Part shown: in pieces, positions 31,850 to 43,523 of the stretch
How positions within the stretch are numbered: the stretch's first letter is position 1
Layout: the number at the start of each line of letters is the position of its first letter
Assembly (NCBI GenBank): GCA_963921795.1
Contig: OY997643.1
Coordinates: 9,393,033-9,457,032, forward strand
Source: Nannobrachium achirus
Lineage: Eukaryota; Chordata; Actinopteri; Myctophiformes; Myctophidae
DNA length: 64,000 nt
Direction: 5' to 3'
Position numbers and translations under genes: made by a program
Notes under the pieces: model-generated
What the model was told of the DNA's origin: nothing
What the model saw: the letters and a program-made list of their open reading frames with translations, nothing else
The model's database searches: none

Positions 31850-33396
31850 TGTTTACCAAACTTTCCTCAGTTGATCCTTATGTAATCTTTCCTGTAGAAT
31901 CTATTTCTGCAAAGTATATTGTTGTATTGTGCATAACTAATGAAATAATTAGCATATTAGTTAGATCAAAAATGGCAGTTCCGTGACCGTGGAGAGCAAA
32001 GGTCTGTTTCTCAATGGATTTGTCATCTAGAAGGGTTATTAAACACATTTGGCCGGGGTGTCTTTTTTAAAAGGGTCGGGAATTTTTTTTAGAGCCCAAA
32101 ATCCAAATTGGCTACAATCAGCTATGACGAAATTGAACTTTTCAATGGTTTGACCTACAGTTATGAATACAACTAGTTTTCTGTGACTTTTTGGGTTGAG
32201 GAATCCATAATTGATGTTAATTTAATGATTTAACCTGTTTTCAAACTTCTGATCCAAGATGGCTGCCGACTATCGGCTCTGAAAGGTCATTTTTTTTTAC
32301 ATTGTCATAGAACCTTCATATTAGGCTCTAATGAAAGCTCTGCTCAAGCTAAAGCTAGTACAACTAACATAATGACACAGAGGTCTTCTCAAAGGTCATC
32401 TCAAAGGTCAAAAAGGTCACTGTTGTCTTATACAGTGATTATTTATCAAACTAATAGACTTCTACACTTCATCGGAATCTGTTGATTCTCCACACTGGCT
32501 CCACTCATCATCAGTACTACTGTCATCTGAAGAGTGACAAGGTGGGAGCTGCTGGGGCAAAGGGTGGGAGGGGGGGGGGGGGGGGGTATGATGCACTGGT
32601 CAGCACTTCCCATTCACAAGTTCCCAACCATAACCAAGGGGTAAGGGATGCTCTACCAGGTTGTAATGGAGCTGGCAAAATGTAAGGTTGTCCTTTCAAG
32701 ATAAAGATTCAGTGAGTCATCATCAGGTGGAGGACAAAGTGTAAATTGTTTTAAATTGCCACTTTGAAGCTTTGACTTCCCCACAGGTAACTAGACCAGG
32801 TCAACCTGGTTGTGCCAGACCCCGGTTCTGCCAACCCTCTGGGCCTATAAATTTAATGGTACATTAAATTGTCTGTCATCATCCCCCTGTCTGTCATCAT
32901 CATTTATGACATCATGCCTTTTGTAGGCATGTCATCATCATGTCATCATCATATATACCCTTTATATAGAAAACCCGGACAGACCGACATTTGCTTATGT
33001 AGGCCTACCCATTTCATGGGTCTGGCAATAACTGCACTCACCATAGACGACAAAGAGGACACATACTTTCAAGTCTCCTCTGACATCTTCTAACTCTTGC
33101 CTCAGGATCAGACATCACCTTCTAACACTTTCTTATATAGTAGCCCTTTCATGGACCGGCTAAAGTGCCATGGCATACACCATGACTATGGGAGGTGGAT
33201 GTCAGATTATTTGCCAACATAGCCTCGGCAAATCTGTACCTTTTCTTTTTTGGGGGGAGGGATGGGGGGCAGATTGGCCTGGTATCAACTGCCTTCATTG
33301 ATGAGGACCCATTTGAATACTGAGCTATTTGACAGGTCTTTTCCTACACTGGTAGGTCATGCACTACCTCACTAGAGGTAGTGACTGCACTTTTAG

Positions 33397-33960
33397 ATGG
33401 CCAAACTGAGGTTGAAACATTCCTTCTCGCTGTTAGCTGAAATTATCTGTACACCATCTGGTGCAATTATGAACGTGGCCCAGAAGGAGAGATTGAGGCT
33501 GTCTGCCCGGGTGGACCGATCTCTCCATCAGGGTCAATGTGCAAGACTGTTAAGATGTTTGTTAGAGTTGTTAGAGTTCTTCAACCTGGACCCAATTACA
33601 GAGGAACCAAAAGACCAGATCACCCTTGTGGACATGGGGCTGAATTGGAGGCTAGCGATCCCCACACTTGAGGACTGTGAGGCTAGGAAGAGGGATGACT
33701 CAGAGTACCCCTGGAGTGACTATCTGGATAAAATCTGTTCTGACGCCATGCTGATGTTGAAGCTGACCTACTCTCCAGCATCAAGGCTTATGAGCATGAT
33801 CGTCAAGCAGCAAAACATCCATACATCCCAAATGTTATCCTCAAGCCTGAAGAAAAGTTCCCAGGAGCTGCTGAGTTCAACCAACTCATGGTCAACTCAG
33901 GAAACAAGGTGAGATTGAAGAAGCTTGTGAAGGAAGAGTTGAAAGCAAAAGTTTGTCAGG
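33397..33960 (+). pseudogene. Transposon-borne protein gene remnant, part 1
   Basis: The open frame at 33397-33912 contains SARVDRSLHQGQCARLLRCL, VDMGLNWRLAIPTLEDCEAR and EYPWSDYLDKIC. Downstream sequence to 33960 still resembles the same protein in other frames, so the gene is interrupted. From memory such proteins are repeated many times in fish genomes as uncharacterised loci; the function is unknown. Being enclosed by ~700-bp inverted repeats suggests it belongs to the element and is not a host gene. Confidence 0.45.
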
Positions 33961-34032
33961 TGCAGGGTGACATTGTATAGTGTGAGGGAGAAATGTCAAA
34001 TGCCCCGACAACTGGCATGACATGTAGGAACT

Positions 34033-34266
34033 ATGTCTTCAAGCATCCATTCCGAGGACACAGACGTGTATGTCCATGCAGCTTTTGTCTCACGAAAACT
34101 CAGCATGCCATCCTGCAGCCAGAAGAGGCTGCAGACACCTATCCATGTAATCACTGGCAGTGACCACACCTCAGGGTCCTATGGGCACGGAATGAGGAAA
34201 GTGATGTCTGGTCCTGAGGAAAGAGAGCTCATGTGTGAGAGTTTGGAGTTAGTAGACCTCCCATAG
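34033..34266 (+). pseudogene. Transposon-borne protein gene remnant, possible PIN/FEN-like module
   Basis: The frame reads SSIHSEDTDVYVHAAFV, then PIHVITGSDHTSGSYGHGMR. A DTDV motif followed by a G(S/C)D(x)TS...G(H/K)GxR motif recalls PIN/FEN-type nuclease folds, where acidic residues bind metal and the second motif sits before a helix-turn-helix. The likeness is by eye only. It probably continues the gene that starts at 33397. Confidence 0.35.
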
Positions 34267-34593
34267 TCATGGTTGTCATATGCCATGGAACTTTAGCCAG
34301 TCCATGAGAGAGCTACAATAAGAAAGTGTTGGCGAAGATCAAGTCTGATCCTGAGGCAATAGTTAGAAGATGTCAGAGGAGACATGAGGTCATGTGTGGT
34401 CTTCGTCATCTATGGTGAGAGTGCAGTTATTACCGGTGGGCAGGCCAGAGCTTCAAAGTGGCACATATAAGAAACAATTCACACTCCGTCTTTCTCCTGA
34501 TGATGACTCCATAACAACATGCTAGAGCATCCCTTACCCCTTGGTTATGGTTGAGAACTGAATAGGCTCTATGCATATACGCCATTTTGTTCT

Positions 34594-34969
34594 ACTTCCG
34601 GGTGTCTTTCGACTTCCTTCACAGGTGTTACCGATGATACTAATGAAGGGTCTGTTCCATTCTGGTCAAACAGAGTCAGGGTGCTGATATTGTGCATGTT
34701 GGCTCACTGGAAACACTCTGCTACACCAGTGGGTCTCAAAGTGTTCTTGAGTGGGTTCCAAATGTCCCCATGCAGGTGTGTAACTCTGAGAGTGTACAAA
34801 TGTAAGCAAATGGACCTGCAAGGGTCCATTTGATTCCATTTGTTGATTCCATTTGTACAGAGTTATGGGGGTCCTTGAAATTAAAGAACCACTGTACAAA
34901 AAATCAAACAGAGCCTTAATTAGTATCATCAGTAACACCTGTGAAGGAAGTCGAAAGACACCCGGAAGT
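34594..34969. mobile_element. MITE (CTTCCGGGTGTCTTTCGAC ends) with nested hAT-like piece
   Basis: ACTTCCGGGTGTCTTTCGAC and its mirror GTCGAAAGACACCCGGAAGT bound the element; the arms include CTTCACAGGTGTTAC. Inside, 34723-34893 has CAGTGGGTCTCAAAGTG and AAAGAACCACTG ends like the hAT group at 8367 and may be a separate insertion. Confidence 0.65.
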
Positions 34970-35727
34970 GCCGACCAGTGCGTCACACCTTTCCCCCTTG
35001 CCCTAGCAGCTCCCACCTTGTGACTCTTCAGACAGTTGTACTGATGATGAGTGGAGACAGTGTGGAGAATCAACAGATTCCGATGAAGTGTAGCAGTCTA
35101 TTAGTTTGATAAATAATCACTGTATAAGACAACAGTGACATTTTTGACCTTTGAGATGACCTTTGAGATGACCTCTGTGTCATTATGTTAGTTGTACTAG
35201 CTTTAGCTTGAGCAGAGCTTTCATTAGAGCCTAATATGAAGGTTCTATGACAATGTAAAAAAAATGACCTTTCAGAGCCGATAGTCGGCAGCCATCTTGG
35301 ATCAGAAGTTTGAAAACAGGTTAAATCATTAAATTAACATCAATTATGGATTCCTCAACCCAAAAAGTCACAGAAAATTAGTTTTATTCATAACTGTAGG
35401 TCAAACCATTGAAAAGTTCAATTTCGTCATAGCTGATTGTAGCCATTTTGGATTTTGGGCTCTAAAAAAAAATCCCGACACTTTTAAAAAAGACACCCCG
35501 GCCAAATGTGTTTAATAACCCTTCTAGATGACAAATCCATTGAGAAACGGACCTTTGCTCTCCACGGTCACGGAACTGCCATTTTTGACCTAACTATATT
35601 TAGTCAAATGTAGTCAAATATGCTAATTATCTAATTAATTATGCACAATACAAAGAAATATATATCAGAATGGATTCTACAGGGAAAAATACATAAGAAT
35701 CAACTGAGACTAGTTTGGTACACCCTT

Positions 35728-36240
35728 TAATCAGGTTTTTACAGCTTTCTCCCTGTCTATCATGTTGGGATAATGTAGACGATGCGGAGAAGATGTCTCA
35801 CGCATATGTGTGAGTCCGGCCTTAGAGGGAATTCATTATGGATCTCTCCCTGGCTTTTAACCAATAGGACAGAGGCTAATACTGATATTTTCACAAATTG
35901 GCACCACCCAAGGTGACCGTAAAATGTTTGGATTTTCTTCTTCGTACATGTAACAATGAATCAGCTTTAAGTAGCATATGCGGGGTCAAACTAGGGGTTT
36001 TTCATGATTCTGAATCCATTGCAAGCATCTGTTTTGCACGAAAAACATTCCTTGGCTAAAAACGACTATGGCACTTTTCACATTTTTGAGGGGGCCATTT
36101 TAGCCCAAGGAATGTTTTTTGTGCAAAACAGATGCTTGCAATGGATTCAGAATCATGAAAAAATCCCTAGTTTGACCCCTATGCTACTTAAAGAAGATAC
36201 ATTTTTACCTTTTTTTCCCTGTAAAGTGCAGAGTGAAAGG
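35728..36240. mobile_element. Palindromic MITE (about 35945-36215)
   Basis: AAGTAGCATATGCGGGGTCA and its mirror TGACCCCTATGCTACTT bound a palindrome whose arms carry GATTCTGAATCCATTGCAAG and its complement. A half copy lies at 37095-37175, and related sequence sits inside the TAGTGTGGGG elements at 5930-6050 and 16240-16370. Confidence 0.7.
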
Positions 36241-37094
36241 TCAAGTGTATTATGTTATGACGGTTCAAGTGGTTAAATATCTGAAAACACAAATTGACAT
36301 GAATCCAAAATGTATAAACAATATGGAATCTATGAACAGGTTGTGGGGGTCCCTGCTTCATCTCTCGCTCAACTAAGGGGTCCTTGGCCTGAAAACGTTG
36401 AAGACCACTGCTCTGACTACACCATGTTACTTAATACACTATACTGACGGGAACTGACAGGGTAAGTAGTGTGCAGTATGGCTACAAGCAATGCATACTA
36501 CTGTATTGAGTATGCAGTGACTGACTGAGGTACTGACTAGACCGGTGCAGACTTGTTACTGACCAAACAAACTATGACACAGACAGGCTCTCCTTCCATT
36601 CAACACTTATAAAAACCAATGAGCAGGACACTGCAGGGAATTGAACCCCGTCCATAGTCAACTGTGGAACTAGGAGTTCCATACCAGTGTCTTTTGCTTT
36701 TGGATTCATTTAGGTTGAATGGATCAGTGTAGTGTGGTGTTTCACTCTGTTTCAAACTGTCACAACATGTAGAATGCATACTATGGTACTGACTAAACTA
36801 TGTTTTACCTTTTTTCGGTATGCACAGTATGGCTACAAAGAACGATGTAGTATACAGTGAGTGAGACTGACTATGGTACTGACTAAACTATAGTAGTCCA
36901 GTCAATCTGAGGTTTGACCCAAAATAAATTGCAAAAGTAATGGTTCAATGTTTTTTTTTATGATCCTTAGGGTCATCCAAATAACATATTAAAAGTTGTG
37001 AATTATATATTTAGTGGATCAAGGTAAATTCAGGGGGTTCAAGTTTGGGTCCCTTCACTTACTATACAGGAACAAAAGACCCCCCCAAAAAATC
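36241..37094. repeat. Gene-free interval with hAT-like fragment
   Basis: 36340-36410 reads GGGGGTCCCTGCTTCATCTC...GAAGACCACTG, a hAT-like end. It contains one unit of the motif tandemly amplified (in reverse) at 40735-40990. The rest is non-coding, with short repeats of ACTATGGTACTGACTAAACT. Confidence 0.45.
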
Positions 37095-37465
37095 TTCTTT
37101 AAGTAGCATGTGAGGGGTCTATCTAGGGGTTTTTCATTATTCTGAATCCATTGCAAGCATTTGATTTGCACAAAAAACATTGGTCGGGTTAAAAACGGAC
37201 AGCACAAAACGGAGCTAACCCGAGAAAAGTGATGACTCATCACTAAACCATAGTTTTGTTGTGTTTATCAGAGACAAAGGGGGCTTGAGCCCCTGTCCTT
37301 TTATCCTTCTGTAAAAAGTGCCCTCTCCAGACCATGAATGCAGTTTTTACTATGGTGAAAGAAATGCAAACGCCCTTTTCCGTGCCATATACCTCAACGC
37401 AGCTCCTGAACTTGAATGCAGCATCTTAGGTTGAAAGAATTGCCCTCTTTTAGAAATGTCTTGGG

Positions 37466-38060
37466 TATATATGCTTATTACCCGGCTTGTTTGAATGCTT
37501 GATTCTGATTGGTCAGTTGCTGAAATCAGCGGTCTGTTATTTCTGGATAACAGACCGCTGCCTAATCAAAGACTCAGAGCACCTGCTGCAGTCAAGCTGC
37601 ACTGTGTGAATCTTGTGCTGTATCCAACATGTCAGCCATGTAAACAACCACACAGCGACATTTAGAACTAGACTTTGCTCTCAAGAATGTTTTAAAAAAT
37701 ATTTTAAGCCAGAAATAGACGACGTACCAGAAAATGGATTCTATCTAATCAGCACTTCCTTGTTTTCCAAGGCGACCGTGTCACGCTAGGGGGACGCCCA
37801 GCGCAGCACTTCTGGAACACTTCCAGCCATCTGTAAACAAGGAAATACTTTGTTTTGTTTTTAGTTTTGAGTCAAATGTATTTATTTAGTAGCCGGGTAA
37901 TACGCGGAATAAATACTGGCTCCTTGGGGGTTATCCCTTGGGGGTTATCCCTTCGAACTGATAACTCCCCTCGGCTAGCGCCTCGGGGCGTTATCAGTCC
38001 GTCGGGATGTTATATATGGACAACCCCCGCAGAGCCAGTATTTATCCCTTACTTAGTTAC
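37466..38060. repeat. Inverted-repeat stretch upstream of the C1q gene
   Basis: ATTACCCGGCTTGTTTGAA near 37480 is mirrored by AGCCGGGTAATAC near 37892. A perfect 14-bp stem CAGCGGTCTGTTAT/ATAACAGACCGCTG lies at about 37527-37560, and ATAAATACTGGCTCC pairs with GAGCCAGTATTTAT near 37907 and 38030. Probably one or two old MITEs; the second adjoins the C1q promoter. Confidence 0.5.
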
Positions 38061-38134
38061 ATTCCACCACCAAGCATTAGACATAAAGGGGAGGAGTTGG
38101 TTGTCTTGTGTCTTGTGGCAGCTCTGTCTCTGCT

Positions 38135-38143
38135 TATAAAAAA
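38135..38143 (+). promoter_or_regulatory. TATA box of C1q gene 1
   Basis: TATAAAAAA lies 54 bases before the start codon, so transcription would begin close to 38165 with a short 5' untranslated region. Confidence 0.5.
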
Positions 38144-38188
38144 GGCCTCCTCTGTGCCCGTGTCAACAGGTGCACAGACATCCCCACC

Positions 38189-38393
38189 ATGGCTCACATC
38201 CTGCTCCTCCTGACCTGGACGCTTCTGCTGGCTGTCGGCGGGTGCGACAGCGCAGACACCTGCATGGCGGTCAGGGCGTGCGACAACGCCAAAAACATCA
38301 GATCCCTGGAATCCGTGACGGACAAGAAACTGACCGAGCTGCAGGCTGCACTGGACTCAGTGGTGAAGCAGAATACAGGCCTGGTCTGCCAAG
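38189..38393 (+). CDS. C1q-domain protein gene 1, exon 1 (signal peptide and coiled coil)
   Basis: It starts at ATG 38189 (context CCACCATGG, close to a perfect Kozak) and codes for 68 residues plus one base before donor GTAACT. Residues 1-18 (MAHILLLLTWTLLLAVGG) form a hydrophobic signal peptide, so the product is secreted. Cysteines at 25, 31 and 67 may link chains, and residues 38-65 (SLESVTDKKLTELQAAL) look like a coiled coil. This exon organisation, all junctions in phase 1, is typical of fish C1q-like/cerebellin-like proteins, which form trimers and act in innate immunity or cell signalling. Confidence 0.8.
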
Positions 38394-38623
38394 GTAACTT
38401 GAGTTGAATTACCTTGTTGAAAAATAATAATAACAATACAATAACCCATTTAGGCCTGAACACATTATTACGCAATATTTTAAGCTTTAAATATTAAAAA
38501 ATAGCAGATATCTGCTATTTTTGAAAAATCTTGAAAATTTGTGCAAATCTTTGAATATTTTGACCCGATTCTATAAGTGTCTTCTAAATCCTTCCAAGTT
38601 TCTTTTTTTTTCATTATGTTTCT

Positions 38624-38850
38624 GTCAGTGGTTCTCAAAATGTTTCATGCCAAGGACCCCCAAAACTACATGTATTTGGCCACGGACCCCCATCTCAAAA
38701 TATGTTGTTCCAGGGACCCCCCCCCCCCCCCCCCCCATCTCAAAATATTGTATCAGGGACCCCCCAGAAGCAAATATTTGAGTTACAAATGTTCACTTTC
38801 AAAAAAATATATTCAAAGACTTGCCAAAATATATATACTGTATATATATC
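38624..38850. mobile_element. hAT-like fragment in C1q gene 1 intron 1
   Basis: It starts CAGTGGTTCTCAAAATG and continues with repeated GGACCCCC blocks and a poly-C run (38718-38736), like the hAT-type repeats at 8367. The right end is not clear. Confidence 0.5.
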
Positions 38851-38860
38851 ATGGTTTAAA

Positions 38861-38930
38861 AAAAATAGCAGATCTACAAGCTCGCAGCGCGGCACTCGGT
38901 GCCGCGCTGTGAGCTTGTATATCTGCTATT
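38861..38930. repeat. Hairpin repeat, near-perfect
   Basis: The arms AATAGCAGATCTACAAGCTC and GAGCTTGTATATCTGCTATT continue into a GC-rich inner stem AGCGCGGCAC/GTGCCGCGCT around TCG; two mismatches in 32 pairs. Lies in intron 1 of C1q gene 1. Confidence 0.9.
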
Positions 38931-39164
38931 TTTCAATAGCTTAAGCATTCAATAATTCTATTAAAATCCTGAATGCATTTCTCCATAAAACAATATGATC
39001 TGACATTCACTATTCAATCCAATACCTCTGAAATGTCAGTGATACAAATTATGTGTCATAATTTTAGAATTAGATCAAATCAAATCGTTTGGATCAAATC
39101 TCATGAATCACTAAAACAAATGTATTTTTTAATGTAAGCTATATTTTTTTTCATGCTAATGCAG

Positions 39165-39260
39165 GGATGATTTCAGCCCTCCTTGCTCAGCTGTCCACCC
39201 TAGAAAGGAGGCTCAACGCCACTGAGAATGAAATGCAGGAGGTCAAGAGTCACAATGCAG
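39165..39260 (+). CDS. C1q gene 1, exon 2 (coiled coil)
   Basis: A 96-nt phase 1-1 exon between acceptor CTAATGCAG and donor GTAAAA. It encodes MISALLAQLSTLERRLNATE then NEMQEVKSHNA, a leucine-rich coiled coil with one N-glycosylation sequon (NAT). Such stalks precede the globular C1q domain and help trimer formation. It corresponds to the 72-nt exon at 61771-61842 in the other C1q gene. Confidence 0.8.
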
Positions 39261-39844
39261 GTAAAACTTTATACATGCGTTATATATAAGCTGTGGATCA
39301 TTTTGTGCTTACTGTGCAGTGGGTCTTTAACACCAATTGGGGCCCTATTTTCGTACCTCTGTGAAGTTGGCACCCCATATGATGAAAACATAATAAAAAT
39401 GGTGTCATTCTTTAGTGCTGGATTTGTGCTGAATTTTGCCATACATTTTAGAATCTGTGCTGCTATCATTTTTTAAATTGTCTACACACCAAATCTGTTC
39501 TGCTGCTATGTTCTACTATTAAGTAGAACTAGGTCACTACATTGTACTGCTGCTAATTCATAACCATATACATATTTATATGTATAATATATATAAAACA
39601 CAATTGATGATTTCAACGGCACAAATTAGAGCACATCCAGCTCTAAAGAATGAGACCCTTTTCCCCCGATTTGGAGCCAAGAAATTGGGGGTGCAACCGT
39701 GCAAGGCTCAGCAAAACTATAACTTGTTAAAATTATAAAATTATAGCAGCACAAATTATAAAATGTACGGCACAATTCAGCACAAATCCGGCACTAAAGA
39801 ATGAAACCATTTTTATATTATGTTTTCATCCCAACTGTGCTGGA

Positions 39845-39886
39845 GATTATTTGTACACAGACGGACTGACGGATTCTCTCTCTCTT

Positions 39887-39929
<43 letters not shown>

Positions 39930-39930
39930 C
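39845..39930. repeat. ACGC microsatellite
   Basis: About ten GCAC/ACGC units after CTCTCTCTCTTGC; in intron 2 of C1q gene 1. Confidence 0.9.
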
Positions 39931-39992
39931 ACTGACAGGGTGCAGTCTCAGCAATGCCCTCGTCCTGGCGGAGACAATTATATGGATTAGAC

Positions 39993-40438
39993 CAGGGTTC
40001 CCCAATAGGCGGCCCGCGGGCCGCACTGTCTGGCCCCCATTAACCCCAGTAATAATGGTGGTATAAGAGCAGCAACAACATTGTCGTTGTCAGGTGGAAA
40101 CCTCGTATCTCCAAATGTGTACGTTCTTTCGCAAAGTAAAGCCCTGCTTCATCATACAAGGCCGTCGCACAAAAGTAGTGAAAACAGCCAATCTACAAGC
40201 ACACAACGCCTCGCGATGCGAGGCGTTGTGTGCTTGTAGATCGGCTGTTTTCACTAGTTTAAATCATTTATGCAAAACGAACGGTTTTGGACATACAAGA
40301 TTTTCACCCGACAACGACGATATCTGAACTGTCGCTGGAGTAGCGGGAACGCCACCGTCGACCCTGCAATGTTGTGGCCCACGGCTTGGTACCCTAGATA
40401 TAATTCGGCCCTTGGGGAAAACTAATTGGGGAACCCTG
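39993..40438. mobile_element. hAT MITE (CAGGGTTCCCC ends), copy 1
   Basis: The ends CAGGGTTCCCCAAT and ATTGGGGAACCCTG are inverted. The 8-bp target duplication GATTAGAC is perfect at 39985-39992 and 40439-40446, which identifies a hAT insertion. It has no transposase; its middle holds a hairpin repeat (40181-40250). An opposite-orientation copy is at 51550-51965. Confidence 0.95.
40181..40250. repeat. Hairpin repeat inside hAT MITE, copy 1
   Basis: 34-bp arms with one mismatch: AAAACAGCCAATCTACAAGC...CGCCTCGC, loop GAT, GCGAGGCG...GCTTGTAGATCGGCTGTTTT. Confidence 0.95.
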
Positions 40439-40575
40439 GATTAGACAAATGGCAAATCTGATTGGATTATTTGCATGGTACTGACAGATTGACCTGATTC
40501 ATGGATGAACCACAAACGTCAAAGGAAATTGAATTGTAATATCTTGTCCCTGCTTTCTTTCTCCTTTGTCCTCAG

Positions 40576-40704
40576 TTGGTCCGAAAGTGGGCTTTTCAGC
40601 ATCGTTGGCAGATAAGAGTGCTGTGCTAATTAACTCTGCTTCCCAAACCCTCGTGTTCAAGAAGGTCTTCATCAACGACGTCAACGCCTACAACCCGTCC
40701 ACAG
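40576..40704 (+). CDS. C1q gene 1, exon 3 (start of C1q domain)
   Basis: A 129-nt phase 1-1 exon between acceptor TTTGTCCTCAG and donor GTGAGC. It encodes VGPKVGFSASLADKSAVLIN, SASQTLVFKKVFINDVNAYN and PSTG, the first strands of the globular C1q domain (compare VAFSAG...VYKRVFTNIGNAYNPSTG in gene 2). The final exon, expected to begin with a FTAP-like stretch leading to GVYxF, was not found on the plus strand anywhere to the right within the window. The gene is therefore either a truncated remnant or has a displaced last exon. Confidence 0.8.
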
Positions 40705-40734
40705 GTGAGCCTCAGAGAACTGCTCTTTGATGGG

Positions 40735-40990
40735 GTATTTCACGTTAAGGACCCCTTAGCTGAGAGAGAGATGAAGCAGGGACCCCTTAGCTGTAAGAGA
40801 GATGAGGCAGGGACCCCTTAGCTGAAAGAGAGATGAAGCAAGGACCATAGGCAAGGAGCCCATAGCTGAAAGAGAGCGAGAGAGATGAAGCAGGGACCCC
40901 TTAGCTGAGAGGGAGATGAAGCAGGGACCCCCTTAGCCTACAGAGAGATGAAGCGGGGACCCCTTAGCTAAGAGAGATGAAGCAGACATT
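40735..40990. repeat. Minisatellite (GGACCCCTTAGCTGAGAGAG unit)
   Basis: About seven imperfect 31-34-bp units. The unit resembles a segment of the hAT-like fragment at 36340-36410 in reverse, so it probably grew from a transposon piece. It begins ~30 bases after the exon 3 donor. Confidence 0.85.
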
Positions 40991-41219
40991 TAACCACCTA
41001 AACCGTCAATACCGTAAATATAACCTTTGTCGCTGTACTTGGTTCGCTCTTTATTCCCTTCAAACCAAACCTTGAAAAATCTCTACAAGCTCACACTCGC
41101 TTGAGAGCTAGATTTTACATTTTGAATGTTCCCACCAAGAATAGGGATGCAAGGTTTCAATTGGTAAAAGGAGTAGATCACCCAAAAAAATGTAGGTTTT
41201 TATTTTTTGTCACACTCAT

Positions 41220-42540
41220 AAGACAATAATTTGATGACTGGAGTCATCACTCAACAACTGGGGACTGAGCATTGGTTAGACACCACTGTCATGGAAATTA
41301 TGAAGTATGTTGTGAAACATTATGAAATGAACAAAAATGTTACTGCTATATGACTGTCTTGTCATACTACCTGTTTGCAGAGGATCGATTGATTTAATCA
41401 GCTGTGTCCTGACAGCTGCTTTGAGTTCAAACTTCCTGAGGAGTCTATTCTTATCAAGCTGTTAACATACAGTCCCTAACCTATGTCTTGTTTAGTTCGG
41501 ACTAGCAGCTGCAACAGGCTGTCTGTCAAAGGGTGTTAAAACTAGGCCTGGCCTATCTATCTATATAGCTGATTGTATGACTTGTATTGAGAGAGCTATA
41601 CCCAGGCCGCTGCTGGGAGAAGGGTCTGTGCCCCGGCACAAGGCTGAGGGCAGAGAAGACTTTAGATTTGAGTTATGCTCTATTAATGGACTTGTTGCTA
41701 TTATCTCTAAATAAACTAAACATCTTCTACTCGTCACCATGGGTTGGACTCCATATTTCTCCTTGACACCACCAGCGTTAGCTTTACTGAGGCTATAATG
41801 AAGAGGATTCTTGCCTGCATGGTATAGCCTTTGCCGAGTTAGTAGCATACCTAGAAGACATGAGTAGTGATGAGGACAATGCTCCTGTCTTCAAATTGGT
41901 TGACATCGCCCAGCTGTACAAGACCAGACTGGAACAGCTTGATCTGACTGTAGAGACCCTGAGGGAGGGTGATGATGATTATGATAGCACTGTAAATGCT
42001 GAGAAGACCAAAGTAGATGAGCGTCGCCAAAGGTACGTGGAATTGAAACAACGCTCCCAAACCACTTTATGGAAAAAGTTTGTGCAGCACAAGTTTGAGG
42101 GGCTTAAAACAGACTGCAATCATCATTTAGACACTGCAGAGCATGAAGAAGGGCGAGAGATGTCGCAACTAACATATGCCAGGGTACGTGCGGGAGCGAA
42201 GACCGCAGTCAACTGGAACAGCTTGATCTGATTGTAGAGAAACGGATTCACACCACCAGACTGAAAGACCGAATGCTTTCTGCGCTTCCTCATCTGAAGG
42301 CAAATTCACAAGGAAGAGACACACTTCTCAGTTTTGGACATCGGACCAGCTCTGGGCATCCCTAACTTAGTTGGAAATGACACCTTAAGTGTTATCCTAC
42401 TCTGTTTGGTTCCAAAATTATGTGTGTTTGAACATTATACACACTGGACTGGTGGACATCTTGAATTTGACTCTCCCGGGCCTCAGGGGTCAAATCTGAC
42501 TTGCCTCCACATCTGAAAATAAACCTTATGGTATGTACTA
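41220..42540 (+). mobile_element. Possible LTR-retroelement fossil (LTR-like part and gag-like frame)
   Basis: 41310-41790 resembles an LTR with an AATAAA signal (about 41709). It is followed at 41860-42231 by a frame reading MSSDEDNAPVFKLVDIAQLY and rich in charged coiled-coil residues, and beyond it a stretch resembling gag-like repeats of fish retroelements. No second LTR, polymerase or integrase was seen. The remnant is partial and broken; age and family are uncertain. Confidence 0.3.
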
Positions 42541-42964
42541 ACTATGGTAGAAATGTCATTAAAAAAAATCAAAAAGTGCACAATCTCTCATAATATGAGA
42601 GGTTAGCCGCTGTACTGTTATACTGTAAATGCATTGTTCGGCTGTCCCAGTGAAATCCCAGGGAAATATGGGTCTCATGCTCAGTGTTGTTATATGAGCA
42701 GACAGCGTGTGACCTGTGTTTAGGGCAAGGGTGTGCCCTAGTGTCGGAAGCGGGGATGTACAGGGGCTATATATTGCATTTATGTTTCGAGTGTGTTATG
42801 GGTAGTATTTTTAAGTACGTTGTTGTATGCATGCGTTGAGTCGAGATGCGCTCAGTTCTCCGTTGGTTCTTGGACATATCGGTTGGTATGTAGAGTGCAC
42901 GTGAAATTATTATAATAGTAAATATGTTATTTATACTCTATTCATGTAAATATTGTCAGTTGAT
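42541..42964. other. Gene-free interval before foldback copy 2
   Basis: AT-rich sequence; I see no gene, and no repeat boundary other than the element starting at 42965-42969. Confidence 0.35.
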
Positions 42965-43523
42965 TTACTCCAGTACCTGGCTTAAAGTCCTGCTCGCAAT
43001 TTGGTGTTAGGGGAGTTTCTCACCTGAACTGAGTCAGTGGGTCCCTAGACATGAAAAATCACCAAGGTGCTCGTTCGCCATAGTGCCACGAATGGCGCAA
43101 TGGCCATATCAAATATGGCTGCCATCGGCTATGATGAAAATCCAACTTTTCTGTTTCTGGGTATATATGCACATGTAATACATCTATTTGGACTAATTGG
43201 GGTGTGGGGAATTCATTTCTGACATTGTTTTGACCATTTTGGGTGATCTGGACCTCGAAAAGGTCATGGTCAAGGTCATTTTGCTATTCCGAAGACGTGG
43301 CCATAACTTGGCCATTGTTAGGAGTAAAAACAGGTGTAATAGGTCTAAATCAACTAATTCTGACATGTATAATTCATTTCTGACATTGTTTTGACCATTA
43401 AGGATCATCTTGCCTTTGAAATATCAATGTCAATGCCATTTTTCAAAAACAATTTTGTTCATTACTTGCACTTTATAGTATTTTTTCATAAGTTTGTTTT
43501 GTTTATTACAAAATACATACTAG

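Larger units (their letters stand above)
31850..35727. mobile_element. 3.9-kb DNA element with ~700-bp inverted repeats
   Basis: The left arm (31850 to about 32560) and right arm (about 34990-35727) are long imperfect inverted copies, e.g. CAAGATGGCTGCCGACTATC with GATAGTCGGCAGCCATCTTG. The interior (32700-34560) holds the remains of a protein gene on the plus strand (33397-33960 and 34033-34266). It is interrupted near the right arm by a MITE (34594-34969). The element is broken. The superfamily is unknown to me; no capsid or polymerase part was seen. Confidence 0.7.
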
